The notes: a model not told the origin generated them from the sequence alone. A stretch of 64,000 nucleotides of DNA from Roseovarius nubinhibens ISM (GCF_000152625.1 NZ_CH724156.1:380966-444965), one strand, 5' to 3'; counted from the first letter of the stretch, positions 17,676 to 27,086 are shown. Translations and numbers: made by a program.

Positions 17676-17844
17676 CGTCATCCCCTTGTGTTGGCACATT
17701 CTGCGCCCCGCCTGTCCGAGCAGCTGGGATCAACCTGCCTGCGATTCGGGATGGAGTTGTGCCGAGATTATGGCGCAATCGCGTCACTGTTCGGGCGGTT
17801 GCACCAATCGTGAGGGAATTGATTTAAAGTTTCTGTATCCACGC

Positions 17845-18489
17845 CTAAAACGCATAGCCAAACCGCGCGATATCCTCGGCACAGAGCCGTGCGACGAGCT
17901 CCGAATCGGCCTCGGAGTAATAGCTGCGATAATCGCGTCTGCGCCTTGATACATTGACCTTTGGTAGCTCTATCCCAAAGCCGAGATGGGCCTCGAATGC
18001 GGCGATATCGCGTTGGAAATCTTCCAGCCTGACGAAGAAATCGCCCCGTTTTGCCCCATTTGCCAAAGTGACATGCCGCTCGAAGGGCCATTGCAGGAAA
18101 GACGCCTGCGTATGCGGATGATTGAGAAACCCGGAAAAGCTCAGCCCTTGCGCCAGCCGCACCGCCTCATGGTCGAATGTCTGCTCCTGCAGCCAATGGT
18201 AATAGCTCACCAGCCGGTCCCACGGGTTGCGCACCATGCAGATCACCTTCATCTGCGCCATCTGCTCGGGCGGCAGGAGGCCTTCGATATCCGCCAGCGT
18301 CGAATGTTTCCACAGCCGCCCCGCCGCCTGCAGCCCCTTGAGCCGCCCGCGCCGCCGCTGCGCCTTGGGCGTGTCGCCGATCAAGATGTCATCCGCCGCC
18401 GCCCGCGCCTCGAGCGCCAGCGCCAAAGAGGTGCCGCCGGTCTTGGGGATATGCACAAAGATATAGCGGCGCCGGGTCGAAATGATCAT
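17845..18489 (-). CDS. Sulfotransferase-family protein
   Basis: A 214-residue sulfotransferase of the Sulfotransfer_2 type. The 5'-phosphosulfate loop is YIFVHIPKTGGTSLA at the N-terminus and the 3'-phosphate motif is VRNPWDRLVSYYHW near residue 95. Such enzymes move sulfate from PAPS to carbohydrates or other hydroxyls, often on surface polysaccharides. No polysaccharide cluster is next to it, so the acceptor is unknown. ATG 18489 gives a start immediately before the first beta-strand. Confidence 0.85.
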   Translation of the reverse strand: MIISTRRRYIFVHIPKTGGTSLALALEARAAADDILIGDTPKAQRRRGRLKGLQAAGRLWKHSTLADIEGLLPPEQMAQMKVICMVRNPWDRLVSYYHWLQEQTFDHEAVRLAQGLSFSGFLNHPHTQASFLQWPFERHVTLANGAKRGDFFVRLEDFQRDIAAFEAHLGFGIELPKVNVSRRRRDYRSYYSEADSELVARLCAEDIARFGYAF

Positions 18490-18565
18490 GCCCCACCCTA
18501 GCCCGCCGCCCCGCCGCTGGGAACGCCAATAGGCCTGCCGAGGGCGATTTCGCTGTGCCGCCTTC

Positions 18566-18614
18566 AATTGTAAGACAATTAAAAAATTGACCGGCGGATT
18601 TTTCTCAATATTGT
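18566..18614 (+). promoter_or_regulatory. Promoter and operator of the acyl-CoA ligase gene
   Basis: AATTGT-AAG-ACAATT (18566-18580) is a perfect palindrome. It lies 6 bases upstream of TTGACC (18587-18592), a -35 box spaced 16 bases from TATTGT (18609-18614). The arrangement fits a regulator bound next to RNA polymerase; which regulator is unknown. Confidence 0.5.
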
Positions 18615-18649
18615 CACCCAACCGGGCGAGGAGAATCAGGGAGGATTCG

Positions 18650-20278
18650 ATGGGCTGGATGAAGGACGAGACAGGGCTCGACAAATGCGCGGCGAATTTC
18701 GTGCCGCTGACGCCGCTGTCGCATCTGCGCCGCGCCGTGCAGATCTATCCCGATTACGAAGCGCTGGTCTATGGCGAGACCCGCCGCAGCTATCGCGAGT
18801 ATCACGCCCGCGTCACCCAGCTCGCCTCGGCGCTGAAGAACCTCGGGCTGCGCCCCGGCGATGTGGTGGCGACGCTGCTGCCCAACGTCCCCGCCCATGT
18901 CGAGGCGCATTTCGGCGTGCCCGCCAGCGGCGCGGTGCTCAACGCGATCAACACCCGGCTCGAGCCCGACACGATCTCCTATATCTTCGGCCATGGCGAG
19001 GCGCAGCTCGCCCTTGTCGACACCGCGCTCTTGCCGCTGGCCGAGGCCGCCATCGCCCGGATGAAAGGCAAGGGCCCGCAAATCGTCGAGGTGGCCGACC
19101 CGCAGGCCGGATACCCCGCCACTGGCCGCTATCTCGAATATGAGGATTTCCTCGCCAGCGGTGACGAGGATTTCAACTGGATCATGCCCAAGGACGAATG
19201 GGAGAGCCTCGCGCTCAACTATACCTCGGGCACCACGGGCCGCCCCAAGGGCGTGGTCTATCACCATCGCGGCGCCTATCTGATGACCATGGGCACGGCG
19301 GTGAGCTGGCCAATGCCGCATCAGGCGCGCTATCTCACCATCGTGCCGCTCTTTCACTGCAACAACTGGAACCACAGCTGGATGATGCCGCTGGTCGGCG
19401 GCTGTGTGGTCTGCTGCCGCGACATCACCGCCCGCGCCATCTATGACGCCATCGCCGATGACGGCGTGACCCATATGGGTGGCGCGCCCATCGTGCTCAA
19501 CATGATCGTCAACGCCAAGCCCGAGGACCGGCGCGCCTTTGACCATATCGTGCAGACCTACACCGCCGGGGCGCCGCCCCCCGCCGCTACGCTGCGCGCG
19601 ATTGAGCCGCTGGGGTTCAGCGTGACGCAGGTCTACGGCCTGACCGAGACCTATGGCCATGTCACCGAATGCACCTGGCACGCCCGCTGGGACGGCGAGG
19701 AGGACGAGGAACGCTATGCGATCAAGGCCCGCACCGGGGTCTTGATGCCGATGATGGAGGACATCACCGCGCTCGACCCCGAGACGATGAAACAGGTGCC
19801 GATGGATGGCGCCACCCAGGGCGAGATCATGATCCGCGGCAATGCGGTGATGAAAGGCTATCTCAAGAACCCCGAGGCCACCAAAGAGGCCTTCAAGGGC
19901 GGCTATTTCCACTCCGGCGACATCGCCTTTCAACATCCCGACGGCTATCTCAAGATCGCCGACCGGGCCAAGGACATCATCATTTCGGGCGGCGAAAACA
20001 TCTCGTCCATCGAGGTCGAGGGCGTGTTGATGAAACACCCCGAAGTGCTGCTCTGCGCCGTGGTGGCCAAGCCTGATGACAAATGGGGCGAAGTGCCCTG
20101 CGCCTTTGTCGAGTTGAAGGAGGGCGCGGTCTGCGACGAGGCCGCGATCATCGCCTTCGCCCGCGAACGGCTCGCCGGGTTCAAGACGCCGAAACAGGTG
20201 CGGTTTCAGGAATTGCCCAAGACCTCGACCGGCAAGATCCAGAAATTCGAACTGCGCAAAATCGCCGCCGAGGGCTGA
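18650..20278 (+). CDS. Acyl-CoA synthetase (AMP-binding, FadD/DmdB-like)
   Basis: A 542-residue adenylate-forming ligase that activates a carboxylic acid to its CoA ester with ATP. Motifs are the P-loop TSGTTGRPKG, YGLTETYGH, SGDIAFQHPDGYLKIADRAKD, GGENISSIEVEG and the catalytic Lys near the C-terminus in PKTSTGKIQK. ATG 18650 follows GGGAGG; an in-frame upstream ATG would add 21 unlikely residues. The family covers medium- and long-chain acyl-CoA ligases and the methylmercaptopropionate-CoA ligase DmdB; specificity cannot be decided here. Closeness to the beta-oxidation operon supports fatty-acid use. Confidence 0.92.
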   Translation: MGWMKDETGLDKCAANFVPLTPLSHLRRAVQIYPDYEALVYGETRRSYREYHARVTQLASALKNLGLRPGDVVATLLPNVPAHVEAHFGVPASGAVLNAINTRLEPDTISYIFGHGEAQLALVDTALLPLAEAAIARMKGKGPQIVEVADPQAGYPATGRYLEYEDFLASGDEDFNWIMPKDEWESLALNYTSGTTGRPKGVVYHHRGAYLMTMGTAVSWPMPHQARYLTIVPLFHCNNWNHSWMMPLVGGCVVCCRDITARAIYDAIADDGVTHMGGAPIVLNMIVNAKPEDRRAFDHIVQTYTAGAPPPAATLRAIEPLGFSVTQVYGLTETYGHVTECTWHARWDGEEDEERYAIKARTGVLMPMMEDITALDPETMKQVPMDGATQGEIMIRGNAVMKGYLKNPEATKEAFKGGYFHSGDIAFQHPDGYLKIADRAKDIIISGGENISSIEVEGVLMKHPEVLLCAVVAKPDDKWGEVPCAFVELKEGAVCDEAAIIAFARERLAGFKTPKQVRFQELPKTSTGKIQKFELRKIAAEG

Positions 20279-20282
20279 ACCA

Positions 20283-20759
20283 TCAGCCCTTGGCGCGAAA
20301 GCTGTAGCGCGCCTTGATCGCCACCGGGAAATTCACCGACCGCGCGATGAAACAGACCTTGTGGATCTCGCCATGGACCGCGTCGGCGCGGGCCGGGTCC
20401 GCCCCCTCCGCCAGCACAATGCGCGGGCGCAGCGTGGCACGCAGGAAGCGGCTCGCGCCATTGGCCTCGGTCTCGCCCACCGCCTCCGGCGCATCCTCAT
20501 AGCCCAGCACGGTGATGCCCGCGTCGCTCGCCAGATGCAAAAACCACAGCATGTGACAGGCCGAGAGCGCCGCAATCAACAGATCCTCGGGATTGTGCAG
20601 CCCCGGATCACCGCCCAGAAGCGGATCGTTCGAACAATGCACCACCGGCTTGCCCGGCGTGCTCACATCCCATGTGCGGTCATAGGCGCGGTAATGCGCC
20701 GTCCCCTCGCCCCGGTTGCCGGTCCATGTGACCCCGGCCGTATAGAGATGTTCCGCCAT
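20283..20759 (-). CDS. OsmC-family protein
   Basis: A 158-residue OsmC/Ohr-fold protein, a family of thiol-dependent hydroperoxide reductases. The two redox cysteines are in LSACHMLWFLHLA and HKVCFIARSVNFPV. ATG start. It converges with the acyl-CoA ligase gene (4 bases between stops) and is followed by the folate cyclo-ligase gene 9 bases downstream of the mgtE-linked set. Confidence 0.9.
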   Translation of the reverse strand: MAEHLYTAGVTWTGNRGEGTAHYRAYDRTWDVSTPGKPVVHCSNDPLLGGDPGLHNPEDLLIAALSACHMLWFLHLASDAGITVLGYEDAPEAVGETEANGASRFLRATLRPRIVLAEGADPARADAVHGEIHKVCFIARSVNFPVAIKARYSFRAKG

Positions 20760-20768
20760 GTCGCCCCC

Positions 20769-21335
20769 CTAGCCGAAGCTGATCACCTCGGCCTCTGTCA
20801 CCAGCATATCGAGCGGCTGATCCGTCACTTCGAGCGGCAGCCGCGCCGCCTCCTGCGCGCCATAGGCAAAGCCGATGGCCAGCGTCGGCCGTTTCGCGCG
20901 GAGCTTTTCAAGCGTCCGGTCATAGAACCCGCCGCCATAACCAAGCCGCCCGCCCTGCCGGTCAAACCCGACCAGCGGCACGATGAGGATCTCCGGCTCA
21001 AAGAGCTCGCCCTTTGCCGGGACCGAGGCGCCGAACGGCCCGTCCACCATCTCGCACTCCGGCTCCCAGCGCGAAAAGACCAGCGGCGCGCCCTCGGCCA
21101 CGATCACCGGCACGCCGACCGGCCCATGCGCCGCCGCCTCGGCCATGGCGGGCAGCGGGTCGATCTCGGTGCGGATCGGCATATAGCCCGCCAGCGGCAC
21201 GCCGCGATAGCCTGCCAGCACCTCGCTGAGCCGCCCCGCCGCGCCGGGGGCCGCCGCCGCATGGGCCGCCTTGCGCCGGGCAAAGGCCGCCCGCCGCGCC
21301 TCTGCCTTGATCTCGATTAGTGCCGCGTCGCTCAC
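20769..21335 (-). CDS. 5-formyltetrahydrofolate cyclo-ligase
   Basis: A 188-residue enzyme (YgfA/MTHFS family) converting 5-formyl-THF to methenyl-THF with ATP. Family motifs seen are the N-terminal KAEARRAAFARRKA, PLVGFDRQGGRLGYGGGFYDR and the terminal segment. The start is GTG 21335, overlapping the mgtE stop by 4 bases (GTGA); the frame remains open upstream inside mgtE but in the wrong register for a real extension. Translational coupling to mgtE is likely. Confidence 0.9.
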   Translation of the reverse strand: MSDAALIEIKAEARRAAFARRKAAHAAAAPGAAGRLSEVLAGYRGVPLAGYMPIRTEIDPLPAMAEAAAHGPVGVPVIVAEGAPLVFSRWEPECEMVDGPFGASVPAKGELFEPEILIVPLVGFDRQGGRLGYGGGFYDRTLEKLRAKRPTLAIGFAYGAQEAARLPLEVTDQPLDMLVTEAEVISFG

Positions 21336-22723
21336 AACAGCCACATCCCTGCCAGTCCCAGAAAGGCGAAGAACCCGACCACATCGGTCACGGTGGTCAC
21401 AAAGGCCCCCGAGGCCAGCGCCGGGTCGACGCCGATACGTTCCAGTACCACCGGGATCACCGTCCCGGCAAAGCCCGCAACGACAAGATTGATCACCATT
21501 GCGGCGGCAATCACATAGCCAAGCTCTGGCCCGCCGAACCACAGCACGCCGACGATCCCCATGACCACGGCAAAGATCGTGCCATTGACCAGCCCGACCA
21601 GCACCTCGCGCCGGATGACGCGCCAGACGTTGCGCCCGGTCAAGTCCTTGGTAGCGATGGCGCGCACCGCCACGGTAAGGCTCTGGGTGCCGGCATTGCC
21701 GCCCATCGAGGCGACGATCGGCATCAGCACCGCCAGCGACACGAATTTCGCAATCGTATCCTCGAACATCGAGATCACCAGCGACGCGAGGATCGCCGTC
21801 ACCAGGTTCACCGCCAGCCAGGGAAAGCGCTGCCGCGTCGTCTCGGCGATATTGTCGTTGAGACCGCCTTCGCCGACCCCGGCGAGACGCATGATGTCTT
21901 CCTCATGTTCCTCGTCGAGCACCACCATCGCGTCATCGATGGTGATCACCCCGACGAGCCGGTCGTTTTCATCCACCACCGGCGCCGAAATCAGGTGGTA
22001 CTGGTTGAACGCATAGGCGACGTCGCCCTCGTCCTGCGTCACCGGGATGACGTGGAAGGTCTCTTCGGCAATGCTCTTGAGCAGGATTTCCCGGCGCGAG
22101 CCCATCAGCTTGCCCAGCGTCACATTGCCCACCGGGCGCAGCCGCGGATCGACCAGCACGATGTGATAGAACTGATCCGGCAATTCCTCCTGATCACGCA
22201 GGAAATCAATGGCTTCGCCGACATTCCAATGCTCCGGCGCCATCACCACCTCGCGCTGCATCAGACGACCGGCGGAATATTCCGGATAGGTGAGCGATTT
22301 CTGAACGGCGGCCCGGTCGCTGTCTTCGAGCGCCTCTAGAATGGCCTCCTGCTGATCCTCTTCGAGATCCTCGACGAGATCGACCACGTCATCGCTGTCG
22401 AGCTCGCGCACCGCCTCGGCAAGGACTTCGGGGCTCAGGATCGACAGCACGTCCTCGCGGATCGATTCGTCGAGCTCCGACAGGATCTCGCCGTCGAACT
22501 CGTTGCTGTAGAGCTCGATCAGGCGGCGGCGGTCAAAAGCGTTGAGCTGTTCGAGAAGGTCGGCGATGTCGGCCGCGTGCAGCGGCTCCATCTCGGACAA
22601 GAGCCGGTCACGGTCATTGGTATCAACGGCGAACATGATGCGCGCGATGGCCTGCGGGTCGAGCGCATAGGCATCCTCGTCGCGCTCGGCTTCGGTCTCG
22701 TGCTGGTCGTCATATTCGCTCAT
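21332..22723 (-). CDS. mgtE: Magnesium transporter MgtE
   Basis: A 463-residue Mg(II) channel/transporter. Order of domains: acidic N-terminal superhelical MgtE_N domain (about residues 35-135, with LHAADIADLLEQL), two CBS domains (about 140-265) and five C-terminal transmembrane helices containing the pore signature PIVASMGGNAGTQSLTVAVRA. Intracellular Mg binding to the CBS/N domains closes the pore in this family. ATG 22723 follows GGGGAG. First gene of a two-gene unit with the folate cyclo-ligase. Confidence 0.95.
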   Translation of the reverse strand: MSEYDDQHETEAERDEDAYALDPQAIARIMFAVDTNDRDRLLSEMEPLHAADIADLLEQLNAFDRRRLIELYSNEFDGEILSELDESIREDVLSILSPEVLAEAVRELDSDDVVDLVEDLEEDQQEAILEALEDSDRAAVQKSLTYPEYSAGRLMQREVVMAPEHWNVGEAIDFLRDQEELPDQFYHIVLVDPRLRPVGNVTLGKLMGSRREILLKSIAEETFHVIPVTQDEGDVAYAFNQYHLISAPVVDENDRLVGVITIDDAMVVLDEEHEEDIMRLAGVGEGGLNDNIAETTRQRFPWLAVNLVTAILASLVISMFEDTIAKFVSLAVLMPIVASMGGNAGTQSLTVAVRAIATKDLTGRNVWRVIRREVLVGLVNGTIFAVVMGIVGVLWFGGPELGYVIAAAMVINLVVAGFAGTVIPVVLERIGVDPALASGAFVTTVTDVVGFFAFLGLAGMWLL

Positions 22724-22878
22724 TGGCGCAGCTCCCCGCTCTGCCCCCTTGCGCTGGGCACACGCGCGGGGAAATTGATGCCCCTGTCGGGCCTTGTTGC
22801 CGCGTCCCTAACCCGAAACCTGCCCTCACGATAGCGGGAAAATTTGGCACCTTTCCCGCAAAACGCAGGCCCCGCGCC

Positions 22879-23379
22879 TCAGCAGCCGCGCTCGCCCAGC
22901 ACCATCACCCAATAGGCCCCGCGTTGCGCCAAGGCCATCTCGCGCGCCCGCGGGTTGAGCATGTTCTGCCGATGCCCCGGTGACGCCATCCAGCCCGCCA
23001 GCGCCTCGGGAATATCCTGCGGCCCTTGGGCGATATTTTCTGCAATGAAACAATAGTCATAGCCCGCCGCCCGCGCCCGATCGGCCACATCGCCGCCATC
23101 GCTGCCAGTATGGCTGAGCCCGTCGGTCGCCGCCATATCCGCCGCATGCGAGGCCGCCGCCGCCGCCAGCCGCCCATTGGTGCGCAGCAGGGGCTGTGAA
23201 TACTGGGCCCGGTAGGAATTGACCGCATCCAGCGCCTGCCGGCTGAGATCGCCGGGAATATGGCTGATCGGCCCGGCCCGGACCACGGATTCCTGTGGCC
23301 CCGGCCCGATCCCGCCGCCGCCACAGGCCGCGAGCAACAGGGTCGTGGCAAGGATCATGAAATGTCGCGCAGGTCGCAT
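22879..23379 (-). CDS. CAP (SCP/PR1)-domain lipoprotein
   Basis: A 166-residue lipoprotein: signal peptide with lipobox LLAAC at residue 19, then a CAP domain with NSYRAQYSQPLL, ASHAADMAATDGLSHTGSDG, ENIAQGPQDIPEALAGWMAS and PGHRQNMLNPR. CAP-domain proteins in bacteria are exported and of uncertain function. GAAGGAGAA precedes the ATG. It follows the HisN gene in the same direction, 23 bases away. Confidence 0.88.
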   Translation of the reverse strand: MRPARHFMILATTLLLAACGGGGIGPGPQESVVRAGPISHIPGDLSRQALDAVNSYRAQYSQPLLRTNGRLAAAAASHAADMAATDGLSHTGSDGGDVADRARAAGYDYCFIAENIAQGPQDIPEALAGWMASPGHRQNMLNPRAREMALAQRGAYWVMVLGERGC

Positions 23380-23402
23380 GGCGTTCTCCTTCTCGTGTCG
23401 TC

Positions 23403-24215
23403 TCAGGGCCAGTCCGACAGAATGTCGAGCGCGGCCTTGTGCTGCGCCGCATTGGCCGCCGCGAGAACCCGGCCGCCCATATGCGCCGGGCCGCCCTTCC
23501 AGTCGGTGACAATGCCGCCCGCCGCCTCGATCACCGCCATCGGCCCCTGAATGTCATAGGCGTTGAGCCCGGCCTCGATCACCAGATCGATCTGCCCCGC
23601 CGCCAAGAGCGCATAGGCATAGCAATCCATCCCATAGCGGGTGAGCTGCACCCGGTCCGACACCGCGCGAAACGCCGCCGCCTCATCGGCACTGCCCAGC
23701 TCGGGAAAGGTGGTGAAGAGGATACAGTCCTGCAGGTCGCGCGGCCCGCGCGTGACGAGCTTGGCCTCGCCCTGCGGCCCGACGACCCGCGCCTGACCAA
23801 GGCCGCCTTCAAACCGCTCGCCGATATAGGGCTGATCCACGATGCCATAGAGCGGCCCGCTCTCATCCGAGAGCGCGATGAGCACCCCCCAGGTCGGCGT
23901 GCCCGACAGAAAGCCGCGCGTGCCATCCACCGGATCGAGCACCCAGGTGAGCCCGCTGGTGCCCTCGGTCGTCCCATATTCCTCGCCCAGGATCGCATCC
24001 TCGGGGCGGCGCTCGGCCAGCAGCGCGCGCATGGCGCGCTCGGCGGCGCGGTCGCCCTCGGTCACCGGGTCGAAGCCGGCGGCATCCTTGTTGTCGGCAA
24101 CAAGATCGCCATGTCTGAAAAACGGCAAAACCGCCCGGCGGGCCGCGTCGGCCATCGCATGGGCGGTTTCAATGATTTGCGCGCTGTCAGCCAGCTGCGC
24201 CTTGCGTCCGGTCAT
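23403..24215 (-). CDS. hisN: Histidinol-phosphatase, inositol-monophosphatase family
   Basis: A 270-residue Mg-dependent phosphatase of the IMPase fold. Metal ligands are in ILGEEYGTTEG, WVLDPVDGTRGFLSGTP and YDIQGPMAVIEAAGGIVTDW. The sequence pattern TRGFLSGTPTWG is typical of the HisN subgroup, which removes phosphate from histidinol phosphate in histidine synthesis. ATG 24215 is preferred, with GAAAGG at good spacing; GTG 24224 is an alternative. No his genes are adjacent. Confidence 0.88.
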   Translation of the reverse strand: MTGRKAQLADSAQIIETAHAMADAARRAVLPFFRHGDLVADNKDAAGFDPVTEGDRAAERAMRALLAERRPEDAILGEEYGTTEGTSGLTWVLDPVDGTRGFLSGTPTWGVLIALSDESGPLYGIVDQPYIGERFEGGLGQARVVGPQGEAKLVTRGPRDLQDCILFTTFPELGSADEAAAFRAVSDRVQLTRYGMDCYAYALLAAGQIDLVIEAGLNAYDIQGPMAVIEAAGGIVTDWKGGPAHMGGRVLAAANAAQHKAALDILSDWP

Positions 24216-24272
24216 CCGCGGCACCTTTCGGGTCTGAGTATCCCCCGGTGGTAGCGCGATGCCGGCCTAGGC

Positions 24273-24635
24273 TCAAGCGACGTCGCTCAGCACCCGGGCC
24301 AGTTCGAACAGACGGCGGCGTTGGTTTTCGGGGATGGAATAATAGGACCGCACGAGATCGAGCGCCTCTTTATCCCCCAGAAGATCTCCCGCAGCCGAGG
24401 GCGCGGCGGCATCCGCCCGCTCCAGACCATCGAAGAAAAAGCTGACATCGACATCCATCGCACCGGCAATATCCCAAAGACGGGAGGCGCTGACGCGGTT
24501 GGCACCGGTCTCGTATTTCTGGATCTGCTGAAACTTGATCCCGACGCTTTCGGCCAATTGCTGTTGGGTCATCCCCACCAGCCACCGACGATGGCGAATG
24601 CGTTTTCCAACATGTACATCAACTGCGTGTGGCAT
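24273..24635 (-). CDS. XRE-family transcriptional regulator
   Basis: A 120-residue protein with a Cro/C1-type HTH at about residues 9-65 (GKRIRHRRWLVGMTQQQLAESVGIKFQQIQ, split over the helices) and a short C-terminal helical region (LVRSYYSIPENQRRRLFELARVL). The layout is common in Rhodobacterales chromosomes as a single-gene regulator. No target can be assigned. It diverges from the quinone oxidoreductase gene across a 291-base gap. Confidence 0.88.
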   Translation of the reverse strand: MPHAVDVHVGKRIRHRRWLVGMTQQQLAESVGIKFQQIQKYETGANRVSASRLWDIAGAMDVDVSFFFDGLERADAAAPSAAGDLLGDKEALDLVRSYYSIPENQRRRLFELARVLSDVA

Positions 24636-24926
24636 ATTTGTAATCCTTGTTTACTCGTCCTACTCGGTGCCGCCATGGTCCCCGATCAAGACTTAGGATG
24701 ATTGTTCGCCCTAGAATAAATGGGCGCTGGAAACACGACGACAACGAGAAAGATACACGGTTTTCGTTCCGCCGAGAAGGTATTTGATCAAAACAAGCTC
24801 AATTATAACGCGAATTGTATAAATTCCCCCAACAACATTCACGGTCAGTTGCGATTTTCTAGCCTTTGGACACAATTTGAGGCAGTTACGTTAACCATTT
24901 AACCCTGATTCTAAGGAGGTTTTCCT
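24636..24926. other. AT-rich divergent promoter region
   Basis: A 291-base gap between the divergent XRE and oxidoreductase genes, AT-rich compared with the genes. It contains the small palindrome GAATT-GTATA-AATTC near 24812-24826, which could be an XRE operator, and ends with a strong AAGGAGGT binding site at 24913-24920. A 60-codon open frame inside it has no protein-like features. Confidence 0.4.
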
Positions 24927-25892
24927 GTGCGCAGCTACCAAGTGACGCGATTTGACGTCGCTCCGACGCTCCAAGACAAGCCCGTCCCGACACCCGGAGC
25001 GGGAATGATTCGTGTCAAGATCATGGCTTGCGGTCTCAACTTCGCCGACCTGCTGATGTGTCAGGGCAAATACCAGGACACCCCCGAGCCCCCCTTCACC
25101 CTCGGCATGGAGGTGGCCGGCGTGGTCGATGCGCTCGGTCCCGACACCGACGGCCCCGCCGTCGGCAGCCGCGTCGCGGTGTTTGGCGGTCAGGGCGGTC
25201 TCGCCGAATATGGCTGCTTTCCCGCCAACCGCGCCGTCCTCCTCCCCGATGACATGCGCTTTGACGACGCCGCCGCGCTGCAGATCGCCTATGGCACGAG
25301 CCATCTCGCCCTCGACTACAAGGCGCGGCTGCAACCGGGCGAAACGCTTTTGGTGCTGGGCGCGGCAGGCGGCGTCGGCCTCACCGCCGTTGAAATCGGT
25401 CATGCCATGGGCGCCAAGGTCATCGCCTGCGCCCGTGGTGCCGAGAAACTCGAGGTCGCCCGCCGCGCCGGGGCCGATCACCTGATCGACGCCGCCAGCG
25501 AAGACATCCGCGAGCGCGTGCGCGCCTTGGGTGGCGCTGATGTGGTCTATGATCCGGTGGGCGGCGACCAGTTCAAGGCTGCCTTCCGCGCCTGCAACCC
25601 CGAGGCGCGGCTGCTGCCCATCGGCTTTGCCAGCGGCGACGTGCCGCAAATCCCGGCCAATCACCTGCTGGTCAAGAACCTCACCGTGATGGGGCTCTAT
25701 TGGGGCGGCTATCTGGCCTTCAAACCCGAGGTCGTCACCGACAGCCTCGCCACCCTGCTATCCTGGCACCGCGAGGGCCGCATCAAACCGCATGTGAGCC
25801 ACGCCCTGCCGCTGGCGCAGGCGGGCGATGGGCTCGAACTGCTGCGCAGCCGCAAATCCACCGGCAAAGTGGTGATCAGGCCTCACGAATAG
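24927..25892 (+). CDS. NADPH:quinone oxidoreductase family protein
   Basis: A 321-residue zinc-free medium-chain dehydrogenase (quinone oxidoreductase/QorA-like). The catalytic domain begins GAGMIRVKIMACGLNFADLLM, and the nucleotide-binding motif is LVLGAAGGVGLTAVEIGHAMGA near residues 150-171. Start is GTG 24927, fixed by AAGGAGGT 6 bases upstream. The 3' end overlaps the convergent LysR gene by 17 bases. Substrate unknown: quinone, enal or acryloyl-CoA-type reductions are all found in this family. Confidence 0.9.
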   Translation: MRSYQVTRFDVAPTLQDKPVPTPGAGMIRVKIMACGLNFADLLMCQGKYQDTPEPPFTLGMEVAGVVDALGPDTDGPAVGSRVAVFGGQGGLAEYGCFPANRAVLLPDDMRFDDAAALQIAYGTSHLALDYKARLQPGETLLVLGAAGGVGLTAVEIGHAMGAKVIACARGAEKLEVARRAGADHLIDAASEDIRERVRALGGADVVYDPVGGDQFKAAFRACNPEARLLPIGFASGDVPQIPANHLLVKNLTVMGLYWGGYLAFKPEVVTDSLATLLSWHREGRIKPHVSHALPLAQAGDGLELLRSRKSTGKVVIRPHE

Positions 25893-26757
25893 CCACCGGC
25901 GGCGCGGCGGCACAGGCAAACCCCTGCCGCAGCATCGCCGCCAGCTCGTCAAGAACCGGCCCGGTGCTGCCCGGCGCGCGATAGAGGTTGATCTTCTGGC
26001 TGCCCAGATCGGGCAGCTCGCAGCCCGGCGGCAGCGCCTCGAGATAGGGCGGAATGCTGTCTTCGAGCATCGCCCCGACCGCCAGATCGGCCGAGACCAG
26101 CGCCTCGATGGCGCGGTCATCCTCGCTCTCGACGGCGAATTCCCAGTGGATTCCCGCCCCATCCAGCGCCTTGATGGCGATGGGCCGAAAGGCACAGACC
26201 TGCCCAAAGGCCAGCCGGATCGGCCGCTTCTTCCAGGCCTGCCCACCGCGTGGCGAGGTCCAGCGCAGCGGCATCTCGGTGAGCGTCTCGCCCCCCGGCT
26301 GCAGCTCGGCCTCGGTGCCGAGAATGATATCCACCTCACCGCGCCGCATCTCTTCATGCAGCTTCCAGGTGCTCGACGAGCGCAGCTGCACCTTCACCCG
26401 CGGGCAGACGCTGTTGAAGGTCTTGAGAACACGCGGAATCACCGGATACACCACGTCATGCGGCACCCCGAGCACCACCTCGCCCTCAAACAGGTCCTCG
26501 GTGAGCCGCCCCACCGCCTCATCATTGAGCGCCACGATCCGCCGCGCATAGCTCAGCAGCTGCTCGCCCGAGGCGGTCAGCGTCACCCGCCGGTTGGCCC
26601 GATCCAAGAGCGTGATGTCGAGCATCTCTTCGAGCCGCTTGATCTGCATGCTCACCGCCGATTGCGTCAGATTCAACGCCCCCGCCGCCCGCGTGACGCC
26701 GCCATGATCGGCCACCGCCATGAACGACCTGAGCGTGGTCATGTCCAGATTTCGCAT
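25876..26757 (-). CDS. LysR-family transcriptional regulator
   Basis: A 293-residue LysR-type regulator: HTH at residues 1-65 (FMAVADHGGVTRAAGALNLTQSAVSMQIKRLE) and a periplasmic-binding-protein-like effector domain. It diverges from the DUF1127 gene and converges with the quinone oxidoreductase gene with 17 shared bases. The target and ligand are unknown. Confidence 0.92.
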   Translation of the reverse strand: MRNLDMTTLRSFMAVADHGGVTRAAGALNLTQSAVSMQIKRLEEMLDITLLDRANRRVTLTASGEQLLSYARRIVALNDEAVGRLTEDLFEGEVVLGVPHDVVYPVIPRVLKTFNSVCPRVKVQLRSSSTWKLHEEMRRGEVDIILGTEAELQPGGETLTEMPLRWTSPRGGQAWKKRPIRLAFGQVCAFRPIAIKALDGAGIHWEFAVESEDDRAIEALVSADLAVGAMLEDSIPPYLEALPPGCELPDLGSQKINLYRAPGSTGPVLDELAAMLRQGFACAAAPPVAIREA

Positions 26758-26882
26758 TCATCACACTCCTTGATGTGGAACATCTCAATCATTCGTTTCA
26801 CTAATCATGCCAGATGGGGCAAATATATCAATACAGAAAATGCAAAAAGCCCAACACATCACGAATACGAAAGGTTAGACCG

Positions 26883-27086
26883 ATGACCCAGCTTACCTCC
26901 TCCCACTCCCGCACCCAAGCCCTCCACAGCCGCCGTGGCCTCCTGCCCCGCCTGCAGACCTGGGCCTCCCTGCGCCGTCAGCGCCGCCTTCTGGCCGAGC
27001 TGGACGCAGACCGGCTCGCCGACATCGGCCTGACCCGCACCGAGGCCCTGAGCGAAGCCCGCCGCCCCTTCTGGGACGAAGGCTGA
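26883..27086 (+). CDS. DUF1127 small protein
   Basis: A 67-residue Arg-rich protein whose C-terminal half matches DUF1127/YjiS: LRRQRRLLAELDADRLADIGLTRTEALSEA. Members have been linked to RNA-based regulation and stress responses in alphaproteobacteria. ATG 26883 is preceded by GAAAGG. It diverges from the LysR gene, which may regulate it. Confidence 0.85.
   Translation: MTQLTSSHSRTQALHSRRGLLPRLQTWASLRRQRRLLAELDADRLADIGLTRTEALSEARRPFWDEG

Noticed and set aside
24720..24902. A 60-codon open frame between the XRE and oxidoreductase genes
   Set aside because: No ribosome-binding site, AT-rich promoter-like composition, and it runs into the binding site of the next gene.
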